This document shows, piece by piece, positions 10,601 through 21,365 of a stretch of DNA of 64,000 bases. Source of the DNA: Amaranthus tricolor (lineage: Eukaryota; Streptophyta; Magnoliopsida; Caryophyllales; Amaranthaceae). Numbering within the stretch: position 1 is the first letter of the stretch; each line of letters starts with the position of its first letter. The stretch spans positions 34,248,422-34,312,421 of the forward strand of contig NC_080048.1 in the NCBI RefSeq assembly GCF_026212465.1. The letters run 5' to 3'. The notes below the pieces were generated by a model. That model saw only the letters and a program-made list of their open reading frames with translations, was not told where the DNA came from and searched no databases. The translations under genes and the position numbers were made by a program.

Positions 10601-12438
10601 CATGCTCATACCCCCCTTACGGTGGTCCCGTAGAACCTCACCTAGGGGACTAATAAAACAACCGGACATAATCCAGTTAAGTCACGCTAGCTAATCATAA
10701 TATAGTACCTTATCAGATGGGAATAACTTCCACTCTCAACTATTAATGAGCGCCCTGGGATAGCAGCGCGCTAAAACCCACTGAGCCACTCAATAGAATA
10801 TGAAATTCACCTATAAAGAAGTCATTCTAACTCCAATTAGGCATAATCTAATTCTTAAATAAATAAGGGGTAGTTCTCGCCCTCTATTAACTCTCATTCT
10901 CTAAACTATTCTAAGCGCAAGGATTTCATAGTCGATAGCTCTTCATGTAAAGTGTACTCAATAGTATCTCATAGTTTCAATGCAATGTATATTATCACAA
11001 TAAACAATAATATCTTAAAGCAAATTGCGTATAAGGGTTAGTTACTGCGTGTACGTACCTGTAAGCGTCACCGCACGATAAAAAGTCACAAAATCACCCA
11101 ACTAAGGCTCTACTTTCCTCTTACGTAATAGGCACCTATATAAGTTATGAGTAGAACTATTAAGTTCCCTTAACTAATTTGACATACCAAACTAAATACC
11201 AATTTAACCGCTATCACCCATTCAACATGAGTTTCCGATTACCCTAGCACGCACACAACCCATTCAATACAAGTCAAAAATTATTAACTCAATACAACAT
11301 AAGTCTTTCCATCAATTTAAAGTAGAAGTATGTGTGAATAGTTTCTTTACATTAATCAACTTGAGTTATAGCGATCCACGTTACTTTAGGATAACATATC
11401 AATTCACACTTAAATCTTGCGATGTTCATGTAGTGCTAATATGACGACAATGACGAATCTTAAATTTATCACATCGCAATATCATCCATTATATTCTTCA
11501 AGGTTAGGAAGAACTACAATCACGACATCATAACTAGTAACTTTAGCAACTCTCAACAATAAGTTAGACACTATGCTCATGACTTATTGAAATTACGTAT
11601 TTACAACATCAATAACAACCTAATAAGGTAGTAGTAATTCTCTACAATTAAATCAATAACAATTAGCAACTCCTACTTCCAATTAACAACCAAAACCATT
11701 TCTATAGTCAATTGTAATCAAAACATTACTAATTGCCACCACGATAATCAACAAAGTCTCAACTACTTATAAGATTATTGAATAAATCATCACATCACCA
11801 AAGTAGCATACAAACACACACACACACTACTAGTAATCACATCTCTAAATAAAACCCTAATCATTTCATTTCAATGACAATTCTTTTAACTACTACCCAT
11901 ACTAGAATTCAATGAGACTAATACAATACACAATCAACACACAACTCATGAACATGGTAGATTCTAATTAAAATTAGTAAATTAATTAATTGGAAAGTGA
12001 GATGCTTACAAAGATTAAAACTAGTAAGAATGGTGAAGAGGAGGATGAAGGTCGTGGTGGTGGTGCACGAAAGCCAAGAAGGGCTGGAGAGGGCCTTAAA
12101 TCGAAAAGCAATTGGCGGTTGTTCGTGGGTCTGCTGCCGGCCAGCCACAGCGAGGGAGGAGGGAGTGTGCTGCGGTGGCGAGAAGAAAACGCAGCTGCTG
12201 GTCAGAGGAGAACGCAGCCTTGCTGCTGCTGCTTGCGGGAAAGAGAAGGCGGGCTGCTGCTGGTCGTTCACTTGTGGCGCAGGGGAGAAAAGGGGTTGCT
12301 GGTGTCCTCGTGGCTGCCGGGCTGCTGTGCGGGAAGGGGGAAAATGCGGGAGTGAGGGAGGAAGGAAGAAGAAGAGAAAGAAGGAGGAGAAGAAGGAAAG
12401 AAGTGACGGCTCCCTCTTGAGTGTTTAGGGTTTCAACG

Positions 12439-12446
12439 TTTTTATA
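12439..12446 (-). promoter_or_regulatory. LTR TATA box
   Basis: TATAAAAA on the minus strand, about 360 bases inside the LTR 5' end. AACCCTAAACACTC follows downstream, a common start region for plant LTR transcripts. It sets the LTR orientation. Confidence 0.5.
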
Positions 12447-12457
12447 CTCGTTATTTC

Positions 12458-12523
<66 letters not shown>
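12458..12523. repeat. (ATT)n microsatellite
   Basis: About 22 ATT units inside the solo LTR, upstream of its TATA box. Confidence 0.95.
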
Positions 12524-12527
<4 letters not shown>

Positions 12528-12810
12528 TTATTTATTTTTCATCTCGATTTGTTTTCTTACGAGACCCAACTAAGAGACTCACCTTCGAGGACTCACACAT
12601 TTTAATAAATAATCATTTCGATTCAAACCTCTTTATTGGAGAAGTCGTAACTATATTTTTAATATATATATAAGTCGACATTTAAATCCGTATATGAAAG
12701 AAATTTATTAAAACTAATTCGGAAATAATTAAATAATAATTGTAAAATCTTTAAAAACTATTAAAATATTAAATAATTACGTCATTAAAATCTCAGGGTG
12801 TTACATGTAC

Positions 12811-13968
12811 GTCGAGCAACCGCAGGGATACGTCATCAAAGGCCAAGAAGACAAAGTATACCGCCTTCGAAAAGCTCTGTACGGACTCAAACAAGCACCC
12901 CGAGCGTGGAACAGCAACATCGACAATTATCTTCTCCAGCATTGTTTCATCAAGAGTCCGAGTGAACCTTCACTATACATCAAGACACAAGGTAACAACT
13001 TTCTCATTTTATACTTGTACGTGGATGATCTAATCTATACAGGCACACACCCAACGATGATCGAAGAATTTAAAAAGGCTATGATGAAGGAGTACGAGAT
13101 GACAGACCTTGGTACAATGAAATACTTCCTTGGCATACAAATCAAACAAAGCCCAGGAAAAATATTTCTATCACAAGAGAAATATGCAGAAGACCTTCTC
13201 AAGAAATTCAACATGGGTGAATGTAAACCGCTGGCTACACCAATGGCAATCAATGAGAAGTTATCAAAGTACGATGGCAAACCAAAAGTCGACGGAGCAA
13301 TGTATCGAAGTTTGGTCGGCTCTCTTATCTATCTCACACATACAAGACCAGATATAGTCAACGCTGTCAGCATCGTATCCAGGTTCATGAGTGAACCGAG
13401 CAAGGATCATCTAACAGCAGCAAAGAGGATTCTCAGATACACTAAGGGAACAAAAAGCTATGGGATCATGTACGAAACTGAAAAAGATTTCAAGCTCACA
13501 GGATACACCGATAGCGACTGGGCTGGAAGCGTGGATGATAGAAAAAGTACAAGCGGGTACGTATTTCAGCTTGGAAACAAAGTGGTCTCATGGTCATCAA
13601 AAAAACAGGCGACAGTAGCTTTATCATCAGCAGAAGCAGAGTACATTGCAGCAACAAGTGCAGCATGTGAAGCAGTCTGGCTGAGAAGGATATTAATCGA
13701 TCTACAACATAAGCAAGAGACACCAACTACAATGTTCTGCGACAACATGTCAACAATAGCAATGACGAAGAATCCAGTGTTTCATAGCAGATCAAAGCAC
13801 ATCGCGATACGACATCACTACATTCGTGAGTTAGTAGATAAGAAAGAGATAGAACTCCAATTCTGCAAGACGGAGGAGCAGCTCGCAGACATTTTCACAA
13901 AACCCATATCAACTGATAGATTTATCGATTTCAGAAGACGACTTAGAGTTCAAGATTTTTCAGATTAG
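12811..13968 (+). pseudogene. Copia pol, 3' part (reverse transcriptase end and RNase H)
   Basis: The rest of the interrupted polyprotein, in the same frame as the part ending at 9206 once the LTR and one TGTAC copy are discounted. It shows the reverse transcriptase YGLKQAPRAW motif, the YVDD catalytic loop (about 13018-13029) and RNase H signatures (TDSDWAGS, SSAEAEY, FTKPI). The stop TAG is at 13966-13968, just before the polypurine tract. The ATG at 12805 is created by the LTR border and is not a true start. No other stop or frameshift is seen. Confidence 0.9.
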
Positions 13969-13974
13969 GGGGAG
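13964..13974 (+). promoter_or_regulatory. Copia polypurine tract
   Basis: ATTAGGGGGAG lies immediately before the 3' LTR TGTTAAAA and is the primer for plus-strand synthesis. Confidence 0.85.
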
Positions 13975-14269
13975 TGTTAAAATAATCTAGAAAAATCTAG
14001 AATTCTAATTAAATATAAAAATATCTAAACTAAAGAATTAAAAAATAAAAATATCTAAGATAATATAATGGAAGATCCTAGAAAAGTAATTAAAAAATTA
14101 AAAATATCTAAGATATTTTAGTAAACTTGCACTATAAATACCCATTGATGTAATCAATTTTTTGTGCAATGAAGAACAATATTCATTCTACATATTCACT
14201 CATCTTCCTCTCCAAATAAATCCATTCACTATTTTACCATCTAAATTTTATTTTAATTAAAATCCTACA
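13975..14269 (+). repeat. Copia 3' LTR
   Basis: 295 bases starting TGTTAAAA and ending TCCTACA. It is complete, unlike the 5' LTR. Its right edge abuts codon 15 of the truncated peptide gene. Confidence 0.92.
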
Positions 14270-14315
14270 TCACCATAAAAGTGATCATCAACACCAAACC
14301 AGCACTCTTCATCAT
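14270..14315 (-). pseudogene. Truncated cysteine-rich peptide gene, first 15 codons
   Basis: Base for base this matches 19944-19989, the start of the intact peptide gene. It encodes only the first part of the signal peptide (MMKSAGLVLMITFMV). The Copia 3' LTR follows directly, and the remaining 73 codons plus the downstream region (equivalent of about 19166-19943) are gone. Promoter and 5' UTR persist on the right. It is certainly non-functional as a peptide gene, though transcripts could start here and read into the LTR. Confidence 0.9.
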
Positions 14316-14621
14316 TTTCGCTGATTAATTAATTCGGGTTCGTATTTATGTTTTGTGTTTTGTGTTTGTAAACCAATGCACCATACCACTCTTATATAGA
14401 CATCACTACAAGTATTATATTGCAAATGCCAGCTCATCTATGCCCTATCTAATGAGATAGGACCATGTGTGGTGGATAGTTCTACACTTAGTTGTGTTCC
14501 TAAATGAAATGGTCTCATGGTTATCCGATCTCTATTGGGCTGACCTATGTACAATTGATGTGTTAAATATATGAGCTAAATGAGCTAAATATATGAGCTC
14601 GTCTCATCATGAGACGATCTC
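14316..14621 (-). promoter_or_regulatory. Promoter of the truncated peptide gene (unit 1)
   Basis: A near-identical copy of 19990-20295. CTATATAAG lies at about 14391-14399 on the minus strand, and the TATCCACCACACA box at 14466-14478. It now drives no complete coding sequence. Confidence 0.75.
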
Positions 14622-14993
14622 CACTACAAAAGAATAAAAAAATTGCAACAATACATTTCGTCGCCCTTTGATAGCTAAGTGGTCAAAAAGTGGGTCGAGC
14701 GACGAGCTGGCGACGGGAACCAGGGTGGTCGCCTTTTCGTTTGTCGCTAAATTAAAAGTGGACGCCATACCCTCGCCAAATTTTCAGATATCACGGGGCG
14801 ACCACCTGGCGACGAAAAGTCTCCTCGCCAAAAGCAGTCTGACATGGCGACGAAATTTCTCCTCACCAATTCTCTCGCCAGCTTAGGCGACTAACTGGCG
14901 ACCACTTGCCCGTCGCCTGTTGGTCGACAACCAGCTCTTAGCCAATTCGTCGCCAGACTTGGGCGACCACCCATTCGTCGCCATTTGGTCGCC

Positions 14994-15028
<35 letters not shown>

Positions 15029-15512
15029 CTGGCTGTGTATCAAAAAGTCAAGCCTAAAAATGTATTATAGTGCTGGCCACATTGAATTTTAATGAGTGGA
15101 TGCAAAAATCAAGTGGCTTTGTATTGTATAATCTTGTATGTGGCTTTTAGTTTTCTAGTTCTCATAATATGCTATTTTCAGTAATATGCTATTTTCAGTA
15201 GTAATTTTATTTTCAGTAGTAATTTCGTATAACAATATTTTATAAGCAGGTCCAAAATTATGTGGGTAATTAGGTAAAATATGACCCAATTTTATTTGAT
15301 AATGAAAAAAGTATTTATAATAAATTACGCAAAAACTTGTAAACAACGATCTCATTATGAAATGACACTAATGGGTTGGCCCAAACTCAAAAAGTTTTTT
15401 AAAAAATATCAATTTCAACAACGATCTCATTCTGAGTATTGTAACGTTAAAAATATCAATTTCAACTTAAACCATCTAACCTTAAATGGTCAATTATAAT
15501 TTTTTTATAGTG
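14622..15512. mobile_element. CACTA-like non-autonomous element with GGCGAC repeats
   Basis: It begins CACTACAAAAGAA and ends TTTTTTTATAGTG, the form of many plant CACTA termini. The left 350 bases are packed with GGCGAC / GTCGCC motifs, like subterminal transposase-binding repeats. No transposase is present. The 3-bp flanks (CTC and ATC) do not match, so the right end is uncertain. The same element is at 20296-21204 in unit 2. Confidence 0.45.
14997..15026. repeat. (TA)n microsatellite, short allele
   Basis: About 29 bases; the paralogous array at 20645-20711 is about 67 bases. Confidence 0.9.
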
Positions 15513-15819
15513 ATCAATTTCGACCTTAAAGTGATATTAGGCAACCTGTAGCCTGAAGGAGAGAGTAGTTGTACTTTATACTACAAATTTTTAGAAAAAT
15601 GATCCAATTTTTATGGTAATGCATTAATTTAGAAAGCACAAGTTTGATTTACAATAAGTGAACATATTAGCAAACAAATGATATCATATATAATACTTTT
15701 AAAATTTCTTAATGTATAATATAGTATCCTTTTTCTGTATATATAGTAACCAAACAAAATCAAACAAAAATCCTTCTCATCCTTCTCATTTTAAAATCCT
15801 TCTTATTTGATCCTACATC

Positions 15820-16478
<659 letters not shown>

Positions 16479-17051
16479 TTCATATGAAATCATCTAATTT
16501 ATAGGTCTATTTGAAAAAACTACTTTATGTGTTTTTTTTTGAAAAAAATTACCTAATGTGATATATTTCTCTGCAAATGATTACCACTAAACGGAAAACG
16601 TTAATTGATTATTAAGTTTGAGGGTTTGACCAATTTGAGGGGTAAACTTTTCTATGCGGCAGTACGTATCGCATTTTAAAATAAGTACTTGTTTCGACCG
16701 GATTTTCGAAAGAGTTATCACATAAGGATAATCGTGACGTCCGTTTTTTGAAAAAAATCATTATGATGGGTAAAAATGACGTTAAATATATTTTCGGTTT
16801 ACGTATCGGAAAATAGGCGAATAAGTACTTGTTTCAACCGGATTTTCAAAAGAGTTATCCCATAAGAATAATTGTGACGTCCGTTTTTTGAAAAAAATAT
16901 CATGATAATGGGACAAACTTACAAAAATCAAGATGATGATAAGAAATGTGTGTTTAAATGTTTGATTAGTTTATCAAGCAACCATATCATGCATTCCGAA
17001 TCATATCTGAAATTCGTAAAAATAAACTACAGAATTTAAGCAGTAATCAGC

Positions 17052-17084
17052 TATCCACCGCACAAGTCCTATCTAATTAGATAC
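17052..17084 (+). promoter_or_regulatory. Orphan promoter box (unit 2 copy)
   Basis: TATCCACCGCACA plus AGTCCTATCTAATTAGATA, the duplicate of 3798-3830. No gene follows. Confidence 0.55.
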
Positions 17085-17169
17085 GGCCAAGGGAGTATTT
17101 GGGGAGTATTTGGGGACCCTAAACCACGATCCAAAATAAAAATCGAGTGTATGGACGCAATACAACATA

Positions 17170-17470
17170 ATTACTTTTTATTGTGATATATTTAGTGATA
17201 TTTAATTTAAATGTGGCTATTTTAAACTTTTAATGGTGTATATAGTAGATTTTATGATATTTATTAGAGCATTTAGCAGTATAATAAAAAATCATATTAA
17301 AGTTTTTCGCAACATAAGATCTAGTGACATTTTTTATAAAGGTCAGAGTAGACTATAGTAATAATTGCATATGTCACTAAAGGTCAAATAAAGTGTCACT
17401 AAATCACATTATTGTAGAATTGAATATAAAAACAAAAAATTATTATACTAAAAATATAAATCATCAACAC
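17170..17470. repeat. Dispersed repeat (unit 2 copy)
   Basis: Duplicate of 3930-4215 with a few substitutions. Confidence 0.65.
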
Positions 17471-17474
17471 TTAA

Positions 17475-18533
17475 TTTACTCATTGATAGAATAGTTTATG
17501 TTAGTGAAAAGTGTGCCTAAGTTAAGTTACCTCAAGGGAGTTACCAATCCCAAAGATAGACTATGATCACACTTACTTAAGGATAGACAAGCTCTATAAG
17601 GTCATGTGTTAGGTAGTCTGTTAATGCCTTGATTGAGTTGATACTACGCGTGTTTTACAAGAGTTTATGTTTTGAGAACAGGAGTGTGGAAACTTGTATT
17701 CTATCCAAGAACACCTGGTTTGGGTTGAAAAGGACGAAATGAGATTAAGAAGTATAGGTGGACGATAAACAGTTACTATTTATGCTTGTGTCTTATGGAA
17801 TCATCTTATGTTGTTGTATAACATGATGTTATCTAGTAGGTTGGCCTTATTATATTTGATGTTAGTTACTGACGTGTACGTGTTTGTGTTTATGTTTGAT
17901 TGTTTGATGACTTTTTATGATTGCTTGCTATGACACATTGGCCTTGGTTTGATGTCGAGTAGCAGGAGGATCATAGACGGGCATAGCAGGTATTGGAGCT
18001 TCGTTTGCATTGCATTGCATTGGGGGAGAGTAATGAGTGTGCAGCATAACCTGTGTCATACCATCATCTTTTCACCTTGTAGCTCTTAATTATCTTTTGT
18101 AAACTTTGGTTTGTATACGTTTTGTTACGAGGTATTGTGCCCTCCTTTGTATATTTGTATTTCCGTTGCGTAGTTTATAACTTTGCATGGTTCTAGTGAG
18201 TTAAGTCATTTTAAAACGCAAGTGTTAACACTGGAACCACGATCCATGCTTGGCATGTTGATTTGAAAAGTCGGCGATGAATCATTCCGATGTGGTGTGA
18301 GATTTTAAAGGCAACGATGCCTTAGACTATTATTGTGTTAATTGATCTACCACATGTTCGATTTTTAGCAGAGATGCTGCCGAAATTCCCGCTCATCTCT
18401 GTAAGTTAATCTTTAACGTATATGTGTATATTCTTTTCCTTTTCTTTTTTTCTTTTAGGTAACACCCAAAATTTTCCCCCGTCCTTTACGATTTTAGTTT
18501 CGTTTATGGGATTGAAAATTCAAGGGTGTTACA
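17475..18533 (+). mobile_element. Truncated gypsy-type LTR (unit 2 copy)
   Basis: Duplicate of 4220-5278, ending GGGTGTTACA, with the same left truncation. It was therefore carried by the tandem duplication rather than inserted again. Confidence 0.8.
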
Positions 18534-19005
18534 CCTCCTTTATAATATCTAACGATCAATATGATCTTCTTGCTTTCAACTTGATGATCATCTAAAACCT
18601 TTTGCTCCTCTCATTAAATGTACGTTTTTATTTGCTTAAAATGTTGTCCATTTTATCTATTTTTTAAAAATTTTGTCCCTTTTTCTTAAAATTTTGTCCA
18701 TTTGATACATTTTTCTATAAATTTTATTTTTCATTTCAATTATCATTTATTTTAGACATAATTAGAATTGTGATTCAAAGTTAGATTGCGAGACAAAGTT
18801 AACCAACCACTGTGAGAGTAAATCAACAATAAGTAAGAAACTACATAGCATGCATAAATAAAACCCATCACATAGTGGCCCTGTTTTCGAGCGGGATATT
18901 GGGTTGATGATGATAATGATAGTTGGCTAATTTAATTACTATGACGCATTGCATGTAACAATTTAAGTTGGGCTGAAGAGTATTTTATATTTTTTGGTCA
19001 CGAAT

Positions 19006-19139
19006 TCTTGTATGAGACGGTCTCACCATGAGACATGCCTCATACTTGGGTTAAATAATCTAATAATAAAAACTTTTAGCTTATGACTATTTGTTTTAAT
19101 TAAGGTCGTCTTACCGTGAGACGGTCTCATACAAGACGG
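19006..19139. mobile_element. MITE with GAGACGGTCTC-type ends (unit 2 copy)
   Basis: Duplicate of 5751-5884; the right inverted repeat is slightly better preserved (GAGACGGTCTC). Confidence 0.75.
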
Positions 19140-19722
19140 AATGTTTTGTTTGTGATGGTAATTAATAATTGGCTAATTATTTGTGTGTAAATGCTCAATA
19201 TGTTAATAAAACCTACTTCTACCATTTATTCATTTTATAATTAATTGAGTTTTTTTATGGATATAAACGTTAAAACAGATTAATGTGTGGATTGGTTAGA
19301 TTTATGATACGTAAAATATTAACATATATAATTTATGAAAACGTGACATAATGACTATACAAAATAAATAATTTTTAAAAAAAACAATTCCTAAATAATA
19401 GCTATTATAATTTTGAATAAAATCCTAACATATGGAACATATGAATGAGAACCAGATACCTGGTTTTTATTTGTTGGGGTATGAAACTCATAAAGGGAAT
19501 CTTAAGAAAATGAAGGAAGCAAGTATTATTAGAAAGATAGAAAAGATGATTTATTTCATTCCATTAATAAGAAAAGAAAGACATTAAATCACAGTTTTAT
19601 TCATAAGAAACACAGTACAGCTGCCAGCTGCCAGCTGCCAACTGATGATACGCACTAATTGTACTAATGAATAGACACATAGTACGTATTACGCATTACG
19701 TACGTAAGGTTGGAGTATAAGT
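19140..19722. other. Downstream region of the peptide gene
   Basis: AT-rich, no other gene. A minus-strand polyadenylation signal AATAAAA lies at 19595-19601, about 125 bases past the stop. From about 19166 to 19722 this sequence has no counterpart in unit 1, where it was deleted with the gene. Confidence 0.65.
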
Positions 19723-19989
19723 TTAAAAGCATCGGTAACCTGGTTCGGTAGTAAAGACACACTTACAGCCAGCGCAACACCAGGAGAATGCCCCACATGT
19801 CTCACCACACTTACGGCATTGTACAAGTTTAGAGTATCCCTCAGCGAGCATTATCTCAGATAAGGGAGTCACAAGATTGTTATTTGCTGCAATTTTTTCT
19901 TCGATCATGAAATTCGGACGTGCCAATGTTGTTGTTGCCAACATCACCATAAAAGTGATCATCAACACCAAACCAGCACTCTTCATCAT
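19723..19989 (-). CDS. Secreted cysteine-rich peptide precursor, 88 aa
   Basis: A small intronless gene whose product looks like a plant defence-type peptide precursor. Residues 1-23 form a signal peptide with a hydrophobic core ending TTTLA before RP. Residues 24-57 are an acidic, cysteine-free propeptide-like stretch. Residues 58-87 carry eight cysteines spaced C-x2-C-x3-C-x5-CC-x2-C-x-C-x9-C, with a basic start (VQCRKC). That pattern matches neither classical plant defensins nor the six-cysteine knottins. The CC-x2-C-x-C part recalls a half domain of Bowman-Birk inhibitors, but the reactive-loop residues are not convincing, so this is only a resemblance. The start is the first of two adjacent ATGs. 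A TATA box lies about 80 bases upstream and AATAAAA about 125 bases downstream. The adjacent tandem copy (14270-14315) is destroyed. Role in defence is inference. Confidence 0.8.
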   Translation of the reverse strand: MMKSAGLVLMITFMVMLATTTLARPNFMIEEKIAANNNLVTPLSEIMLAEGYSKLVQCRKCGETCGAFSWCCAGCKCVFTTEPGYRCF

Positions 19990-20295
19990 TTTCGCTGATT
20001 AATTAATTCGGGTTCGTATTTATGTTTTGTGTTTTGTGTTTGTAAACCAATGCACCATACCACTCTTATATAGACATCACTACAAGTATTATATTGCAAA
20101 TGCCAGCTCATCTATGCCCTATCTAATGAGATAGGACCATGTGTGGTGGATAGTTCTACACTTAGTTGTGTTCCTAAATGAAATGGTCTCATGGTTATCC
20201 GATCTCTATTGGGCTGACCTATGTACAATTGATGTGTTAAATATATGAGCTAAATGAGCTAAATATATGAGCTCGTCTCATCATGAGACGATCTC
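19990..20295 (-). promoter_or_regulatory. Promoter and 5' UTR of the cysteine-rich peptide gene
   Basis: CTATATAAGAG at 20065-20075 (minus strand) is a good TATA box, placing transcription start near 20035. Upstream lies the conserved TATCCACCACACA box (20140-20152), which contains the TATCCA core known from MYB-type sites in amylase promoters. Next to it is a palindromic CCTATCTCATTAGATAGG (about 20117-20135). The boxes recur nine times in the window, mostly without a gene. Confidence 0.7.
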
Positions 20296-20639
20296 CACTA
20301 CAAAAGAATAAAAAAATTGCAACAATACATTTCGTCGCCCTTTGATAGCTAAGTGGTCAAAAGGTGGGTCGAGCGACGAGCTGGCGACGGGAACCAGGGT
20401 GGTCGCCTTTTCGTTTGTCGCTAAATTAAAAGTGGACGCCATACCCTCGCCAAATTTTCAGATATCACGGGGCGACCACCTGGCGACGAAAAGTCTCCTC
20501 GCCAAAAGCAGTCTGACATGGCGACGAAATTTCTCCTCACCAATTCTCTCGCCAGCTTAGGCGACTAACTGGCGACCACTTGCCCGTCGCCTGTTGGTCG
20601 ACAACCAGCTCCTAGCCAATTCGTCGCCATTTGGTCGCC

Positions 20640-20714
<75 letters not shown>

Positions 20715-21204
20715 CTGGCTGTGTATCAAAAAGTCAAGCCTAAAAATGTATTATAGTGCTGGCCACATTGAATTTTAATGAGTGGATGCAAAAATCAAGT
20801 GGCTTTGTATAGTATAATCTTGTATGTGGCTTTTAGTTTTCTAGTTCTCATAATATGCTATTTTCAGTAATATGCTATTTTCAGTAGTAATTTTATTTTC
20901 AGCAGTAATTTCAAAGAAGTATAACAATATTTTATAAGCAGGCCCAAAATTATGTGGGTAATTAGGTAAAATATGACCCAATTTTATTTGATAATGAAAA
21001 AAGTATTTATAATAAATTACGCAAAAACTTGTAAACAACGATCTCATTATGAAATGACACTAATGGGTTGGCCCAAACTCAAAATTTTTTTTAAAAAATA
21101 TCAATTTCAACAACGACCTCATTCTGAGTATTCTAACGTTAAAAATATCAATTTCAACTTAAACTATCTAACCTTAAATGGTCAATTATGATTTTTTTAT
21201 AGTG
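20296..21204. mobile_element. CACTA-like non-autonomous element with GGCGAC repeats (unit 2)
   Basis: Duplicate of 14622-15512, with a longer TA array and a small deletion in the GTCGCC cluster near 20620. It lies directly upstream of the peptide promoter. Confidence 0.45.
20645..20711. repeat. (TA)n microsatellite, longer allele
   Basis: About 67 bases against about 29 in the unit 1 paralogue. Confidence 0.9.
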
Positions 21205-21365
21205 ATCAATTTCGACCTTAAAGTGATCAATTAAAACGTTAAAGTAATCAATTATAACATTAGAGCAGACAACTTTAACTTGATAACTTACAAGTTTAAA
21301 AATGATCAATTACAATCTTAAAGTAATCAATTTAAAGCTTATAGTGCTAAATTATAAGTCATATA
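21201..21365. repeat. Degenerate 21-bp minisatellite
   Basis: AGTGATCAATT-like units start at 21201, 21222 and 21243 and continue less regularly to about 21365 (AATGATCAATTACAATCTTA, AGTAATCAATTTAAAGC). The unit 1 duplication breakpoint falls inside this array. Confidence 0.65.

Larger units (their letters stand above)
9207..12805 (-). mobile_element. Gypsy-type solo LTR, 3.6 kb, inserted in Copia pol
   Basis: The termini are TGTAACACC and GGTGTTACA (TG...CA). A perfect 5-bp target duplication TGTAC flanks it (9202-9206 and 12806-12810). There is no gag, protease or polymerase between the ends, so it is a single long LTR left by LTR-LTR recombination. Minus orientation follows from a TATA box near the 12805 end and from alignment to the plus-strand fragments at 4220-5278 and 17475-18533. 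The size and TGTAACACCC start resemble long-LTR Ty3/gypsy lineages such as Tekay; the lineage is inference. Small GC-rich reading frames at 11918-12428 overlap on both strands and resemble no protein. Confidence 0.82.
5927..14269 (+). mobile_element. Ty1/copia retrotransposon, interrupted by a solo LTR
   Basis: Both LTRs, a primer binding site, a gag-pol frame and a polypurine tract are present in Copia order: gag, protease, integrase, reverse transcriptase, RNase H. Without the 3.6 kb insert (9207-12805) and one target duplication it is about 4.7 kb, the usual Copia size. The 5' LTR lacks the first 8 bases present in the 3' LTR. The flanks (left ATTGGC, right TCACC) show no 5-bp target duplication, so one end was deleted after insertion. 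It has destroyed the unit 1 copy of the cysteine-rich peptide gene. Confidence 0.92.

Noticed and set aside
11918..12428. Ala/Gly/Arg-rich frames on both strands inside the solo LTR
   Set aside because: Four overlapping frames in a GC-rich patch of an LTR leader; no known domain, and an LTR is not expected to encode them.
12805..12807. ATG as a gene start for the second Copia frame
   Set aside because: The ATG is made by the junction of the inserted LTR and its target duplication; the frame is the continuation of the polymerase.
14668..14886. 72-codon frames at 14668-14886 and 20342-20560
   Set aside because: They lie in the GGCGAC-rich repeat and are identical only because the segment is duplicated; no domain or start context.
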